Below, in pieces: positions 25,559-34,314 of a stretch of 64,000 bases of DNA (the stretch's first letter is position 1; every line of letters starts with the position of its first letter). This DNA is from CALXOD01 sp964402715 (lineage in GTDB: Bacteria > Verrucomicrobiota > Lentisphaeria > Victivallales > Victivallaceae). The stretch lies in NCBI GenBank assembly GCA_964402715.1, contig CAYODJ010000005.1:30349-94348 (forward strand), in the 5' to 3' direction. The translations under genes and the position numbers were made by a program. A model generated the notes under the pieces. That model was not told the origin of the DNA. It saw only the letters and a program-made list of their open reading frames with translations, and searched no databases.

Positions 25559-26740
25559 ATGCTGAAAAAAATCAGAGTGGGGATTGTCGGCGTCGGTTTT
25601 GCCGGCGAGTATCACGTCAGGGCGTTGCGGCGTGTGTACGGCGTCGAGGTGGAGATCGCCGGCGTAACATCACTGCGCAGGGAGAGCAGGGAGGCGTTCG
25701 GTCTGCGGCACGGCATTCCGGTGTTTGAATCCGTCGACGACATGATTGACGAAATCGACCTGCTCGACATCTGCTCCCCTCCCTACGTTCATGAGGCCAA
25801 CATCGTAGCCGCAGCCTCAGCCGGCCGTCACATAATCTGTGAAAAGCCCCTGACCGGGTATTTCGGCGACGGCGATCCCGGCCTGTTTTACGGCGATCGG
25901 GCTCCCAAGGATCCGATGTGCAGGGCGGTGTTCGACGTCATGCGCCGGATTCGCGATGCTGTGAAAGGGGGCGGCGGATGCTTCGGATACGCCGAGAATT
26001 TCGTCTACGCGCCCGGGGTGATCAAGGAGAGGGAGATTCTGTGCAAGACCGGCGCGCAGATCCTGCGCATGACCGGCGAGGAGTCGCACAACGGTTCCGC
26101 TTCTCCGGTGTACGGCATCTGGAGCCGTTCGGGCGGCGGATCGTTGATCGGCAAAGGATGTCATCCGCTGGGAGGCATGCTGTATTTGAAGCGCGTCGAA
26201 GGCACGAGCCGCGACGGTCGTCCCATCAGGCCGGCTTCGGTGTCGGCCAGGACGCACCAGCTCACCCGGCTGCCGCAGTACCGCGATCTCGGTTTGATTC
26301 GCACGGATTACCGCGACGTCGAGGACTACGGCTGCATGCACGTGACTTTCACCGATGGGACCGTGGCCGACGTGCTGACCTGCGAGGTGGCCCTCGGTGG
26401 CATCTACGACTACATAGAGGTGTTCGCCAACAACCACCGGGCCAGGGCCAGCGTCAGTCCCGGCGGACTGCTGGACGTGTACAATCCGCGCGGCGACGCG
26501 TTCCGCGACATCTACCTCATGGAGAAAATCAGCACGCAGGAGGGATGGACGCCGACCGCTCCGGACGAGTCGCACACCATGGGATATCAGGCCGAAATGC
26601 AGGATTTCGTGACATCCGCGGCTTCGGGGACTGATCCTCAGTCCGGACTGGATCTGGCTTTCGACACCGTCTCGACGATTTACTCCGCCTACCTGTCGGC
26701 CGAGAATCGCGGGGCGGAGACGGAGATCAAACTTTTGTGA
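25559..26740 (+). CDS. Gfo/Idh/MocA family oxidoreductase A
   Basis: NAD(P)-dependent dehydrogenase of 393 aa. Rossmann motif GIVGVGFAGEYH (9-20), the CSPPYVHE segment and the family signature CEKPLTGY near 98 mark the family; the C-terminal beta-sheet domain contains GKGCHPLGGMLYL, whose His would be the catalytic position. Compared with typical 340-360 aa members it carries extra residues after the EKP motif (FGDGDPGLFYGDRAPKDP). First gene of the operon, from a near-consensus promoter but without a clear ribosome-binding site. Substrate unknown; family members act on sugars, cyclitols and sugar-nucleotides. Confidence 0.85.
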   Translation: MLKKIRVGIVGVGFAGEYHVRALRRVYGVEVEIAGVTSLRRESREAFGLRHGIPVFESVDDMIDEIDLLDICSPPYVHEANIVAAASAGRHIICEKPLTGYFGDGDPGLFYGDRAPKDPMCRAVFDVMRRIRDAVKGGGGCFGYAENFVYAPGVIKEREILCKTGAQILRMTGEESHNGSASPVYGIWSRSGGGSLIGKGCHPLGGMLYLKRVEGTSRDGRPIRPASVSARTHQLTRLPQYRDLGLIRTDYRDVEDYGCMHVTFTDGTVADVLTCEVALGGIYDYIEVFANNHRARASVSPGGLLDVYNPRGDAFRDIYLMEKISTQEGWTPTAPDESHTMGYQAEMQDFVTSAASGTDPQSGLDLAFDTVSTIYSAYLSAENRGAETEIKLL

Positions 26741-26783
26741 GCCGCCGTAGCAACACTAACCGACAAGCGGGGGAGAAGACGAT

Positions 26784-27854
26784 ATGAACCGAATTCTGAA
26801 CGTGGGCATCATCGGCTTGGGACACTTGCATCCATTCACCTACATGCCGCACTTCAAGAGCTGCAAGCTGACCAATGTGGTCGCCGCCATGGATCCGAAC
26901 GTGGCTCTGAGGGAGACTTTCTCCAATCAGTTCGGAGTGAAGACCTACGCCGACTATGAATCAATGCTGGACAGCGAGAAGCTGGATCTGGTCTACATCT
27001 TTCTGCCGCACTGCGACTGCGCCAACGCGGGAATCGCCTGCGCGGAGCGCGGAATTCACGTGGTGATAGAGAAGCCGGTCGCGCATACGTCCGCCGCCGC
27101 CGCCGCAGTGGCGTCGGCCTGCGCCAGAAACAACGTGCTGTTTTCCACGCCGTACCTCTGGCGTTACCACCCGGTCACGCGGAGGATGAAGGAGGTCATC
27201 GAAGCAGGGCTGCTCGGCCGGATTGTCGGCTGCGAGGGGCGATGCGCGGCCGGAGGACTGCACCGCTACATCGCGGGACACAGCGAGTGGATGCTGGATC
27301 CGGCCAAATCCGGCGGGGGGCCGATGTACAACCTAGGAGTGCATTGGATTGACCTGTATCGCTGGCTGCTCGGTTCCGAGGTGCGCGAGGTCATAGGGAA
27401 AAATGTGCGGGTCAATCAGACTTACAAGATCGAGGACAATTCGTTTGCCATAGCCACGTTTGAAAGCGGGGCGACACTGGCGCTTGACATCAGTTACACC
27501 GTTCCGGACAGCTACCCGTTCGGGCGGGATCTGTATCTCGGAATCCGCGGCACGGAAGGCTGCATCAACTTCGCGCCGTCTTTTGAAGGCACCAGGCAGA
27601 CGATGATGATATGCAGCAATCACCCGAAGTTCGGCGGAGCTCCGCGTCAGATTATAGAGTTTGAGCTTGATTCCGTTCCGGGGTACTGCGGGTCGCTGGG
27701 TCTGGAGTACGTGAATGAAATCGCGCTCCAGATCTGCGAGGGCAATTACAAACCGTTCATCGGGGGAGTCGATGCGGTCAAGGTCCTGGAGGTGGTCGAA
27801 GCCATCTATCAGGCTGCCGCGGACAACAGGGCGGTTCAGGTGCGTTATCGGTAA
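26784..27854 (+). CDS. Gfo/Idh/MocA family oxidoreductase B
   Basis: 356-aa NAD(P)-dependent dehydrogenase: GIIGLGHLHPFTY in the Rossmann fold, VVIEKPVAHTS (EKP motif near 93), and the C-terminal GGPMYNLGVHWIDLYRWLLG with the catalytic-type DxxxH region (H182 region). GHLHP instead of the usual G.G..G..H places it in a less common subgroup. A GGGGGAGAAG site precedes the ATG. It lies 43 bp after oxidoreductase A and 42 bp before the hydroxyacid dehydrogenase, so clearly in the operon. Substrate unknown. Confidence 0.85.
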   Translation: MNRILNVGIIGLGHLHPFTYMPHFKSCKLTNVVAAMDPNVALRETFSNQFGVKTYADYESMLDSEKLDLVYIFLPHCDCANAGIACAERGIHVVIEKPVAHTSAAAAAVASACARNNVLFSTPYLWRYHPVTRRMKEVIEAGLLGRIVGCEGRCAAGGLHRYIAGHSEWMLDPAKSGGGPMYNLGVHWIDLYRWLLGSEVREVIGKNVRVNQTYKIEDNSFAIATFESGATLALDISYTVPDSYPFGRDLYLGIRGTEGCINFAPSFEGTRQTMMICSNHPKFGGAPRQIIEFELDSVPGYCGSLGLEYVNEIALQICEGNYKPFIGGVDAVKVLEVVEAIYQAAADNRAVQVRYR

Positions 27855-27896
27855 ATCGAAGACAGAACAGCAAAACGACGGCGAGGATCTGAAAGA

Positions 27897-28901
27897 ATGG
27901 CTAATTTCAAGGCGGTTGTCACCGACTACATCGAGAAGGATTTGAAGTACGAGGCGGACAGGCTTGCGTCGCTGGGAATCCGGTTTGAGGCGCATCAGCT
28001 TAAATTTCGTCCCGAGGACGAGGTGTACGAGGCGATAAAGGATGCGGACGTGGTGGTCGTCAACATGGTGAAGATGCGGGAGTCTCTCATCAGGCGGCTT
28101 GAGCGCTGCAAGCTGATCATCCGGCACGGGATCGGCTATGACAATGTGGACGTGGACGCGTGCACCCGCCACGGCATCCAGTTCGCCTACCAGCCGGACT
28201 ATTGCAAGGAGGACGTGGCAGAACACGCCATCGCTCTGATTTTCGCATGCGCCCGCCGCCTTTTCCGCGCCCGGCGGACTCTGGAGGAGTCGAGCGCCGC
28301 AGGACAGTGGAACTTCGACGATTTGTTTCCGGTGTACCGTCTGGACGGCAAGACGCTCGGCATTCTCGGGTGCGGCCGCATCGGCAGCAGGGTGTTCCGC
28401 AAGCTGAGGACTTTCGGATTCCGAATCATCGCCTGCGATCCGTATCTCCCTGCGGAGCGCAAGACGGAGCTGGAGGAGCAGGGGCTGCGGTTTGTGGACA
28501 AGGAGACTCTGTTCAGGATTTCCGATTTTGTCACCGTGCACACGCCGCTGAACGACGAGACAAGGAAAATCGTCGACGCGGCCGCCATCGCGCTGATGAA
28601 GCCGACCGCATATCTGGTGAACACCTCGCGCGGTCCGATGGTGGATATTCCCGCGCTGGCGGCCGCCCTGCGCGATGGGAAAATCGCCGGCGCCGGCATC
28701 GACGTGTTTGACGTCGAGCCGCCGCCGCCGGAATACGAGCTGTTTCCGTTGAAAAACGCGATTCTGTCTCCCCACATGGGATGGGCCAGCGAGGAGGCGG
28801 GATGGGAGATTCGCGAAAGCATTCTCGCCGACATCATCGCCGCGTCCAACGGCCGGCCGGCGCGTTGCGTCGTGAATTCAATCAGGGAGCTGAAGAAATA
28901 A
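27897..28901 (+). CDS. D-2-hydroxyacid dehydrogenase, C-terminal-binding-protein/SerA type
   Basis: NAD-dependent dehydrogenase of 334 aa that interconverts D-2-hydroxy acids and 2-oxo acids. Nucleotide-binding LGILGCGRIGSRVFRKL (near 155-170), then TPLNDETRKI, the catalytic Arg in NTSRGPMVD (near 242), Glu in DVFDVEPP and the His in LSPHMGWASEEA (near 297). The final W-A-S-E-E-A follows the C-terminal binding protein/PGDH-like branch. There is no ACT domain, so it is not a full-length SerA. In this operon it probably acts on a 2-keto acid intermediate. Confidence 0.87.
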   Translation: MANFKAVVTDYIEKDLKYEADRLASLGIRFEAHQLKFRPEDEVYEAIKDADVVVVNMVKMRESLIRRLERCKLIIRHGIGYDNVDVDACTRHGIQFAYQPDYCKEDVAEHAIALIFACARRLFRARRTLEESSAAGQWNFDDLFPVYRLDGKTLGILGCGRIGSRVFRKLRTFGFRIIACDPYLPAERKTELEEQGLRFVDKETLFRISDFVTVHTPLNDETRKIVDAAAIALMKPTAYLVNTSRGPMVDIPALAAALRDGKIAGAGIDVFDVEPPPPEYELFPLKNAILSPHMGWASEEAGWEIRESILADIIAASNGRPARCVVNSIRELKK

Positions 28902-28988
28902 CGGCCGGCCATGGTTTCCGAGCCCGGTGAAGCGCATCGGTTCCGGTTGCGCACGGCCACAAAAACAAACAATGTACGGGAGACTACA

Positions 28989-30308
28989 ATGAAGCACAGT
29001 TGCGTGAAAACCGCCATTCCGGGTTCTAACAGCGCGGCGTTGATCAGGGAATGGCATAAGTACGAGTACGACGCCTGCGGATACCAGGCGTCCGTGGTAT
29101 GGGATCGCGGCGAGGACTGCATCGTCACCGACGTCGACGGCAACAAGTTCATCGACTGGACCAGCGGCGTCCTGGTGACGAACGTCGGTCACTGCCATCC
29201 CAGAATGGTCAAGGCCATGCAGGATGCGGTCGCCAAGCTGATCAACAGCTACGAGTGTCCGACGCGTTACCGCATCGACGCGGCCAAGGCTCTGATGGAG
29301 GTCGCTCCGAGGCACATGGGAAAATGTTTCTTCTTCTCCACCGGCGCGGAGGCCACCGAGGTCGCGATGCGCATCATGAAGCGCCGCACGGGGAAGTTTG
29401 AAATTCTCGGCTTCGAAACCGGTTTCCATGGCAAAACCGCCCTGGCCGCCGCCGCCGGAGGACTTGCGGGACCGAAGAAAGGATTCGGACCGACCGTGCC
29501 CGGCGTGATTCGCGCCATCTATCCGTCCGCGTATCGGGACGAGCTCGGATTCTGCAGCGACGGTCCGGAGTTCAGGAAGTATTTCAACTACCTTGACGGT
29601 GTGATCGCGGCGAATTCCGTCGGAAGTCTGGCGGGTCTGATTGTCGAGCCGTATCAGGGATCCGGAGGGTTCAATTTCCCGCCCAAGGGGTGGCTGAAGG
29701 CGCTGGAGAAGTGGGCGCGCGCCAGGGGAATCCTGTTCACCCTGGACGAGGTGCAGGCCGGCTACGGCCGCACCGGCACGATGTTCGCCTGCGAACACGA
29801 AGGCCTGACGCCGGACATCATCACTCTCGGCAAGGGCATCGGCTGCGGGGCGTCGGTGTCCGCAGTGGTGGGCACGGAGGACGTGTTCCACGCGTTCGGC
29901 AGAGGCGAGATGTCCTCAACTCTCGGCGGTAACCCCGTGGCGACTTCGGTGATTCCGGTGATACTGGACATCATGAAAGAGCAGGGACTGGTGGAGAACT
30001 CGGCGAAGATGGGAGCGTACATGCATTCCAAGCTGGTCGAGATCATGAACCGTTGTCCCAAGGTGGGCGACGTGCGGGGCATGGGTCTGATAAACGGCGT
30101 TGAATTTGTGCAGGACAAAGCCACTAAAGAGCCGGCCACCGCCGAAATGATTCATGCGGTCATCGATCGTTGCGCGTCCAAGGGTCTGCTGGTCGGTTCG
30201 GTGGGGCGTTTTGGAAACGTGATCCGGGTGGCTCCGCCGCTGACGATCACCAAGGATCTGGTCGACGAAAGCTGCGCGATTTTTGAAGAAGTGGCCATGA
30301 GCCTTTAG
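28989..30308 (+). CDS. Class III PLP-dependent aminotransferase
   Basis: Omega-amino-acid/acetylornithine-type aminotransferase of 439 aa. Blocks: VDGNKFIDWTSGVLVTNVGHCHP, FFSTGAEATEVAMRI, GFHGKT, LIVEPYQGSGGF, LDEVQAGYGRTGTMFA (the Asp that contacts PLP N1) and TLGKGIGCGAS with the Schiff-base Lys near 285. ATG 28989 is used because GGGAG lies seven bases before it; an upstream in-frame start at 28911 adds an unrelated stretch. The stop is one base from the next gene. Could act on an amino sugar acid, a diamine or a GABA-like compound; not resolvable by eye. Confidence 0.88.
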   Translation: MKHSCVKTAIPGSNSAALIREWHKYEYDACGYQASVVWDRGEDCIVTDVDGNKFIDWTSGVLVTNVGHCHPRMVKAMQDAVAKLINSYECPTRYRIDAAKALMEVAPRHMGKCFFFSTGAEATEVAMRIMKRRTGKFEILGFETGFHGKTALAAAAGGLAGPKKGFGPTVPGVIRAIYPSAYRDELGFCSDGPEFRKYFNYLDGVIAANSVGSLAGLIVEPYQGSGGFNFPPKGWLKALEKWARARGILFTLDEVQAGYGRTGTMFACEHEGLTPDIITLGKGIGCGASVSAVVGTEDVFHAFGRGEMSSTLGGNPVATSVIPVILDIMKEQGLVENSAKMGAYMHSKLVEIMNRCPKVGDVRGMGLINGVEFVQDKATKEPATAEMIHAVIDRCASKGLLVGSVGRFGNVIRVAPPLTITKDLVDESCAIFEEVAMSL

Positions 30309-30309
30309 G

Positions 30310-31572
30310 ATGAACGCGATGCAGAACATGCATGAAAGAGTGAGGTCCGCCGTACAGGAACTGCTGCCGGAGACGCAGCGGTTCCTGTGCGATATCATGC
30401 GTTTTCCGTCCACTCCGGGACAGGAGCATGAGGAGATGCTGTTCCTGGAAAAAGCCTTCTCCGGACTGCCGGTTGACGTGTCGAGGGTGAATTTGTCTGA
30501 CGCGATCAAGCAGGATCCGGATTACAGCGATCCGGTTCCCGGCATCCGCTACGACGGAAGATTCAACCTGCGTGTGCGCATTCCCGGTTCGGGAGGAGGG
30601 CGCAGACTGCTCTTCAACGCGCATGCCGACGCGGTGCCTCCTTCCGAAGGAATGACGGACGCCTGGAATCCCCGGGTGAGGGACGGCAGGATTTACGGCC
30701 GCGGCGCATGCGACGACAAAGGGCAGGTGGCGGTTTTTTATCTGATCTGCCGTGCCTTGCAGACATTGGGGATCAGGCTCGGAGGCGAGGTTGTCGGGCA
30801 TCTGGTTAACGAGGAGGAGAACGGAGGGAACGGATCGCTGGCCATGGCCAGGGCGATGGCTGCGAGCGGAGAGAGAGCCGACGCCTGCATCGTTCTGGAA
30901 CCCACCGACGCGAGAATACTGACGTCCATCCGCGGCGCCGTGTGGTTCCGGATTGTCTTCAAGGGCGTCGCCGGACACAGCGGCGAGGCCGGGCAGACCA
31001 GGAGCGCCCTGCTGCTCGCGCATCGGGCGATCGATGTCCTGACGCGGTATCACGGGGATCTGCTACGCGGTTCGCGCGGTTTTCCTCTGTTCGACAAGTA
31101 TGAGAACCCGATGCCGATCACGTTCGGGAAGCTGCACGCGGGCAACTGGCCGGCGGCTGCGCCGAACAGCGCTGAGCTTGAAGGTGTGCTCGGATTCCTG
31201 CCGAACAAGCGCAGGGAGGAGATTTGCGCCGAGATGAAGGCCGCGCTCATCGCCGGAGGTCTGAACGAGCGGGACTTCGAACTGAGTTTCATGTACCGCC
31301 ACGACTGCAGCGTTGTGGAACCTGATCATGAACTGCCGCAGAGGCTGCTGCGGCTGGGAGAAGCCATCGGCGTGCCGCAGACGATTGACGCATGGACGGC
31401 GTCCTGCGACGCATGGCTGTACAACAACTGGCTCGGCATTCCCACGGTGGTTTGCGGCGCAGGGTCGCTAAAGGTTGCTCATTCGTTCAACGAACATATC
31501 GACATCGCCAGTGTCGGAGCCACTGCGGAGCTGATGGTCAATTTCATTTCCGAATTCTGCGAGGCGGAATAA
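30310..31572 (+). CDS. M20-family zinc amidohydrolase/deacylase
   Basis: Metallohydrolase of the ArgE/DapE/carboxypeptidase G2 family, 420 aa. Zinc ligands and catalytic acids are in place: NAHADAV (His, Asp near 104-106), GRGACDDKG (bridging Asp), NEEENGG (catalytic Glu and ligand), EPTD and the C-terminal AHSFNEHI. The dimerisation domain includes GVAGHSG (about 222). Members remove acyl groups from amino acids or cleave peptides. Its start is one base after the aminotransferase stop, so the pair may deacylate and then transaminate the same compound. Substrate unknown. Confidence 0.87.
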   Translation: MNAMQNMHERVRSAVQELLPETQRFLCDIMRFPSTPGQEHEEMLFLEKAFSGLPVDVSRVNLSDAIKQDPDYSDPVPGIRYDGRFNLRVRIPGSGGGRRLLFNAHADAVPPSEGMTDAWNPRVRDGRIYGRGACDDKGQVAVFYLICRALQTLGIRLGGEVVGHLVNEEENGGNGSLAMARAMAASGERADACIVLEPTDARILTSIRGAVWFRIVFKGVAGHSGEAGQTRSALLLAHRAIDVLTRYHGDLLRGSRGFPLFDKYENPMPITFGKLHAGNWPAAAPNSAELEGVLGFLPNKRREEICAEMKAALIAGGLNERDFELSFMYRHDCSVVEPDHELPQRLLRLGEAIGVPQTIDAWTASCDAWLYNNWLGIPTVVCGAGSLKVAHSFNEHIDIASVGATAELMVNFISEFCEAE

Positions 31573-31589
31573 ACGAGGGAGAACAAGCT

Positions 31590-32627
31590 ATGATGAAGGC
31601 TTTGGTGAAGACGCAGCGAGGCAAGGGGTTCCTGGAGTACATGGACATGCCCGAGCCCAGACCTGGCAAGGGGGAGGTGCTGCTGGAGATCAAGGCGACC
31701 GGTATCTGCGGAACCGACCTGCACGTCCGCGACGACGGGTTCCCGTACTGGCCGCCGGTAATCCTCGGCCATGAATTCTCCGGCGAGATTGTGGAGCTCG
31801 GTTCCGACTGCAAATACTACAAGCTCGGCGAGCGCGTTGTCGGCGAACCGCACACCAAGGCCTGCGGCGTCTGCTATCTGTGCCGCACGGGCAATCCGCA
31901 GATTTGCCCCGACAAGCGCAGTCCTGGCTGGGGCATCAACGGCAGCTTCTGCAAATATCTGGTGATGCCGGAATCCCTGCTGCACCGCATTCCGGACAAT
32001 ATGGACTACGACACCGCCGCGGTCCTGGAGCCTGCGGCCAACGTGGTTCATGACGTCATCGAGAGAGGGCGCATCGAGCCGGCGGATTTCGTCGTCGTCG
32101 TCGGGCCCGGTCCGATTGGACTGCTGGCCGGCATGGCCGCCAACGCCGCAGGAGCCAGATATGTGCTGATGGCGGGCGCTCCTTCGGACGAGGCGTTGCG
32201 TTTGCCAAAAGCCCGTGAACTGGGATTCGACGGCGTCGTCGACGTGAGCAAAACCAATCTGACGGAGCTGGTCATGGATCTGACGCACGGGATCGGGGCG
32301 GACATGGCGGTCGACTGCACCGGGGCTCCGCGCGCCATTGCCGGTCTGCCGGATCTGGTGCGCAAGAAAGGACGCATACAGGCCATCGGTCTGACCGGCG
32401 GACGCAACGTGGATTTTCCGTGGAACACCTGTTCGTCAAAGTCGCTCGACATTCATTTCGGGATGTCGACGAGCTATACCAGCTGGAACAAGGCGATCGC
32501 GCTGGCCGAGCGGGGTCTGATGCCGATCGGAAAGGTCATCTCTCACAGGATGCCGCTCGCCGACTGGGAGAAGGCTTTCGCCGAGCTGGATGCCCAGCGG
32601 GCTCTCAAAGTGATTCTGCATCCGTAG
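31590..32627 (+). CDS. Zinc-dependent MDR alcohol/polyol dehydrogenase
   Basis: Medium-chain dehydrogenase of 345 aa, in the threonine/sorbitol dehydrogenase class. Catalytic zinc ligands in ICGTDLH and GHEFSG (near 38 and 62-63), the structural-zinc lobe CGVCYLCRTGNPQIC (four Cys, near 92-106), and the NAD-binding VVVGPGPIGLLAG (near 170). ATG 31590 follows GAGGGAG; the in-frame sequence upstream belongs to the previous gene. It probably oxidises a secondary hydroxyl of a sugar acid or cyclitol. A 167-nt gap separates it from the last operon gene. Confidence 0.87.
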   Translation: MMKALVKTQRGKGFLEYMDMPEPRPGKGEVLLEIKATGICGTDLHVRDDGFPYWPPVILGHEFSGEIVELGSDCKYYKLGERVVGEPHTKACGVCYLCRTGNPQICPDKRSPGWGINGSFCKYLVMPESLLHRIPDNMDYDTAAVLEPAANVVHDVIERGRIEPADFVVVVGPGPIGLLAGMAANAAGARYVLMAGAPSDEALRLPKARELGFDGVVDVSKTNLTELVMDLTHGIGADMAVDCTGAPRAIAGLPDLVRKKGRIQAIGLTGGRNVDFPWNTCSSKSLDIHFGMSTSYTSWNKAIALAERGLMPIGKVISHRMPLADWEKAFAELDAQRALKVILHP

Positions 32628-32722
32628 GACTGCTGCGGGGGAGTGTCCGTCGGTGTGGCGTGTCGCGGCGGCGCCGCTCCGTGCGGCGCATCGACGCCGC
32701 TTCCCCTCCCGGAGAGAAAGAG

Positions 32723-32791
32723 ATGACGCGCGGCATGTCGCCGGCCGGCGATGTTCACGGCTTGACAACCAATAAACGCGGAGACAATTGA
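32723..32791 (+). CDS. Possible 22-aa leader peptide ahead of oxidoreductase C
   Basis: Mini reading frame MTRGMSPAGDVHGLTTNKRGDN with a purine-rich GGAGAGAAAGAG directly before its ATG. It ends three bases before the next gene starts, an arrangement that would couple their translation. Only arrangement supports it; it could be chance. Confidence 0.3.
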   Translation: MTRGMSPAGDVHGLTTNKRGDN

Positions 32792-32794
32792 CTG

Positions 32795-33862
32795 ATGAAA
32801 AAGGTGGGTTTTGGCATTTTGGGGGCGGGGATGATTTCCGGTCTTCACGCGGACGCGTTGCGCAAATCGTCCAAGGCCGAACTGGTGGCGGTGTGCGACG
32901 TGCGCACGGATCATGCGCGGAAGTTACTGGACAAATATGCGCCGGCGGGCAGGCTTTATTCTGATTTCGGCGAGATGCTGGCCGATCCGCGCGTCGAGGT
33001 GGTCAACATCGTGACGCCGAATCATCTGCATACTCAGTTTGTATTGCAGGCGGCGGCCGCCGGCAAGCATGTGCTCTGCGAGAAGCCTCCGGCGATGTCG
33101 CTGAAGGAGACCGACCGGATGATTTCCGCATGCGGCGAGGCGGGCGTGAAGTTCGGGGTCTTCGTCCAGAGCAGGATGAGGGAGCCGATGCGCTACATCA
33201 AGGCGGCGCTGGATGCCGGACGTTTCGGCAAGGTGCTGAGGGTCGACGTCCAGATGAAATGGTTCCGCAACGCCGATTATTACAAGATGGACGCGTGGAG
33301 GTCGAACCGCCGGTGCGGCGCGGGAGTGACCATCCAGCATGCGTTTCATTACATCGACATTCTTCAGTATCTCATGGGTCGCGGCGCGGCGGTTTACGCC
33401 GAGATGCGCAACCTTGCCCATCCGGAGGTCGCGCTGGAGGATACGCTGGATGCGGAGATTGTCTTCGCCAACGGTGTGCGCGGTTTTATTCAGGCCAGCA
33501 CCGCGTTGTGGCCGGGGAATGACGTGCGCATAGAAGTTTACGGTACCGACGGCACCGCAGTGATGTCAGGAACCGCGATGAGCGTATGGAAATTTAAGAA
33601 AGAACTGCCGGAGGACGACGCCGCGCGTCGGTCGGGTTCCGCTGCGGCGACGGCGGGAGGCGATCCGTCGGCGCTGCCGAGCGAGGATCACCAATATGTG
33701 ATCGACGACTGCGTTGACGCGATCCGCGAGAATCGCGAAGTGTGCATTCCATGCAGTTCGGTGCGCGGCACCCTGGAAATCGCTCTGGGCATGTACAAGT
33801 CGGACAAGGAGAAGAAGGCGATTACGCTGCCTTTTGCCGACGAAGACGACATCTGGAATTGA
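32795..33862 (+). CDS. Gfo/Idh/MocA family oxidoreductase C
   Basis: 355-aa NAD(P)-dependent dehydrogenase. GILGAGMISGLHADAL in the Rossmann fold, TPNHLHTQF, the CEKPPAMSLKET signature (EKP near 93), and VTIQHAFHYIDILQYLMG with the catalytic-type D/H pair. An Ala/Gly-rich linker (AARRSGSAAATAGGDPSALPSEDH, about 280-302) precedes the last helices. It is the third Gfo/Idh protein in this operon and the most typical. The purine-rich GGAGAC site lies 11 bases ahead, or translation could be coupled to the mini-ORF. Substrate unknown. Confidence 0.85.
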   Translation: MKKVGFGILGAGMISGLHADALRKSSKAELVAVCDVRTDHARKLLDKYAPAGRLYSDFGEMLADPRVEVVNIVTPNHLHTQFVLQAAAAGKHVLCEKPPAMSLKETDRMISACGEAGVKFGVFVQSRMREPMRYIKAALDAGRFGKVLRVDVQMKWFRNADYYKMDAWRSNRRCGAGVTIQHAFHYIDILQYLMGRGAAVYAEMRNLAHPEVALEDTLDAEIVFANGVRGFIQASTALWPGNDVRIEVYGTDGTAVMSGTAMSVWKFKKELPEDDAARRSGSAAATAGGDPSALPSEDHQYVIDDCVDAIRENREVCIPCSSVRGTLEIALGMYKSDKEKKAITLPFADEDDIWN

Positions 33863-34314
33863 CGGCGACCTGTCGGCGGAAAGGACGGTGCGCTGGCGGG
33901 CGGCCGCACCTCTCCGTCGGTTATGCTTCTGTCCCCGTCGCCGTGACAGTTCCGGGCTGGCTCACGCGCCTTTTTTCGGACTGCGCGTCGCGGCGGAGTC
34001 ATTATTTTCCGTTCCTCGGCCGTGATGTGTTGCTGTTCGGCCTGCCGTGCGGGGAGGAGTCTCCGCATGTCCCCCGGAGAATTGCGCCGGCGATCCGCAT
34101 CATGTGGTTTGCCGTCGCACCTTTGAAAAACGTGGAATCGCCGCTTATAGTATCCGCCGGTCGCGGACGGCCGCGTCGGGACGTGATCCCGAATCGGAAT
34201 CATAGACTCGTTGCGTCCCGACGTTGACGTGCGGTGTCGGCCGTCCGACTGTGACACCGCGTCGAAACGAAATGCGGCAAACGCTGCTTCAAGCAAGGAC
34301 GTTCGGCGTAAATC
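33863..34314. other. Intergenic region before ymdB
   Basis: 452 nt between the catabolic operon and ymdB. I see no supported gene and no T-tract terminator. It contains the promoter at 34123-34151 and a GC-rich leader of about 157 nt. Confidence 0.5.
34123..34151 (+). promoter_or_regulatory. Promoter for ymdB-nadC-ruvA operon
   Basis: TTGAAA (34123-34128), 17-bp spacer, TATAGT (34146-34151); start near 34158. Confidence 0.65.
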
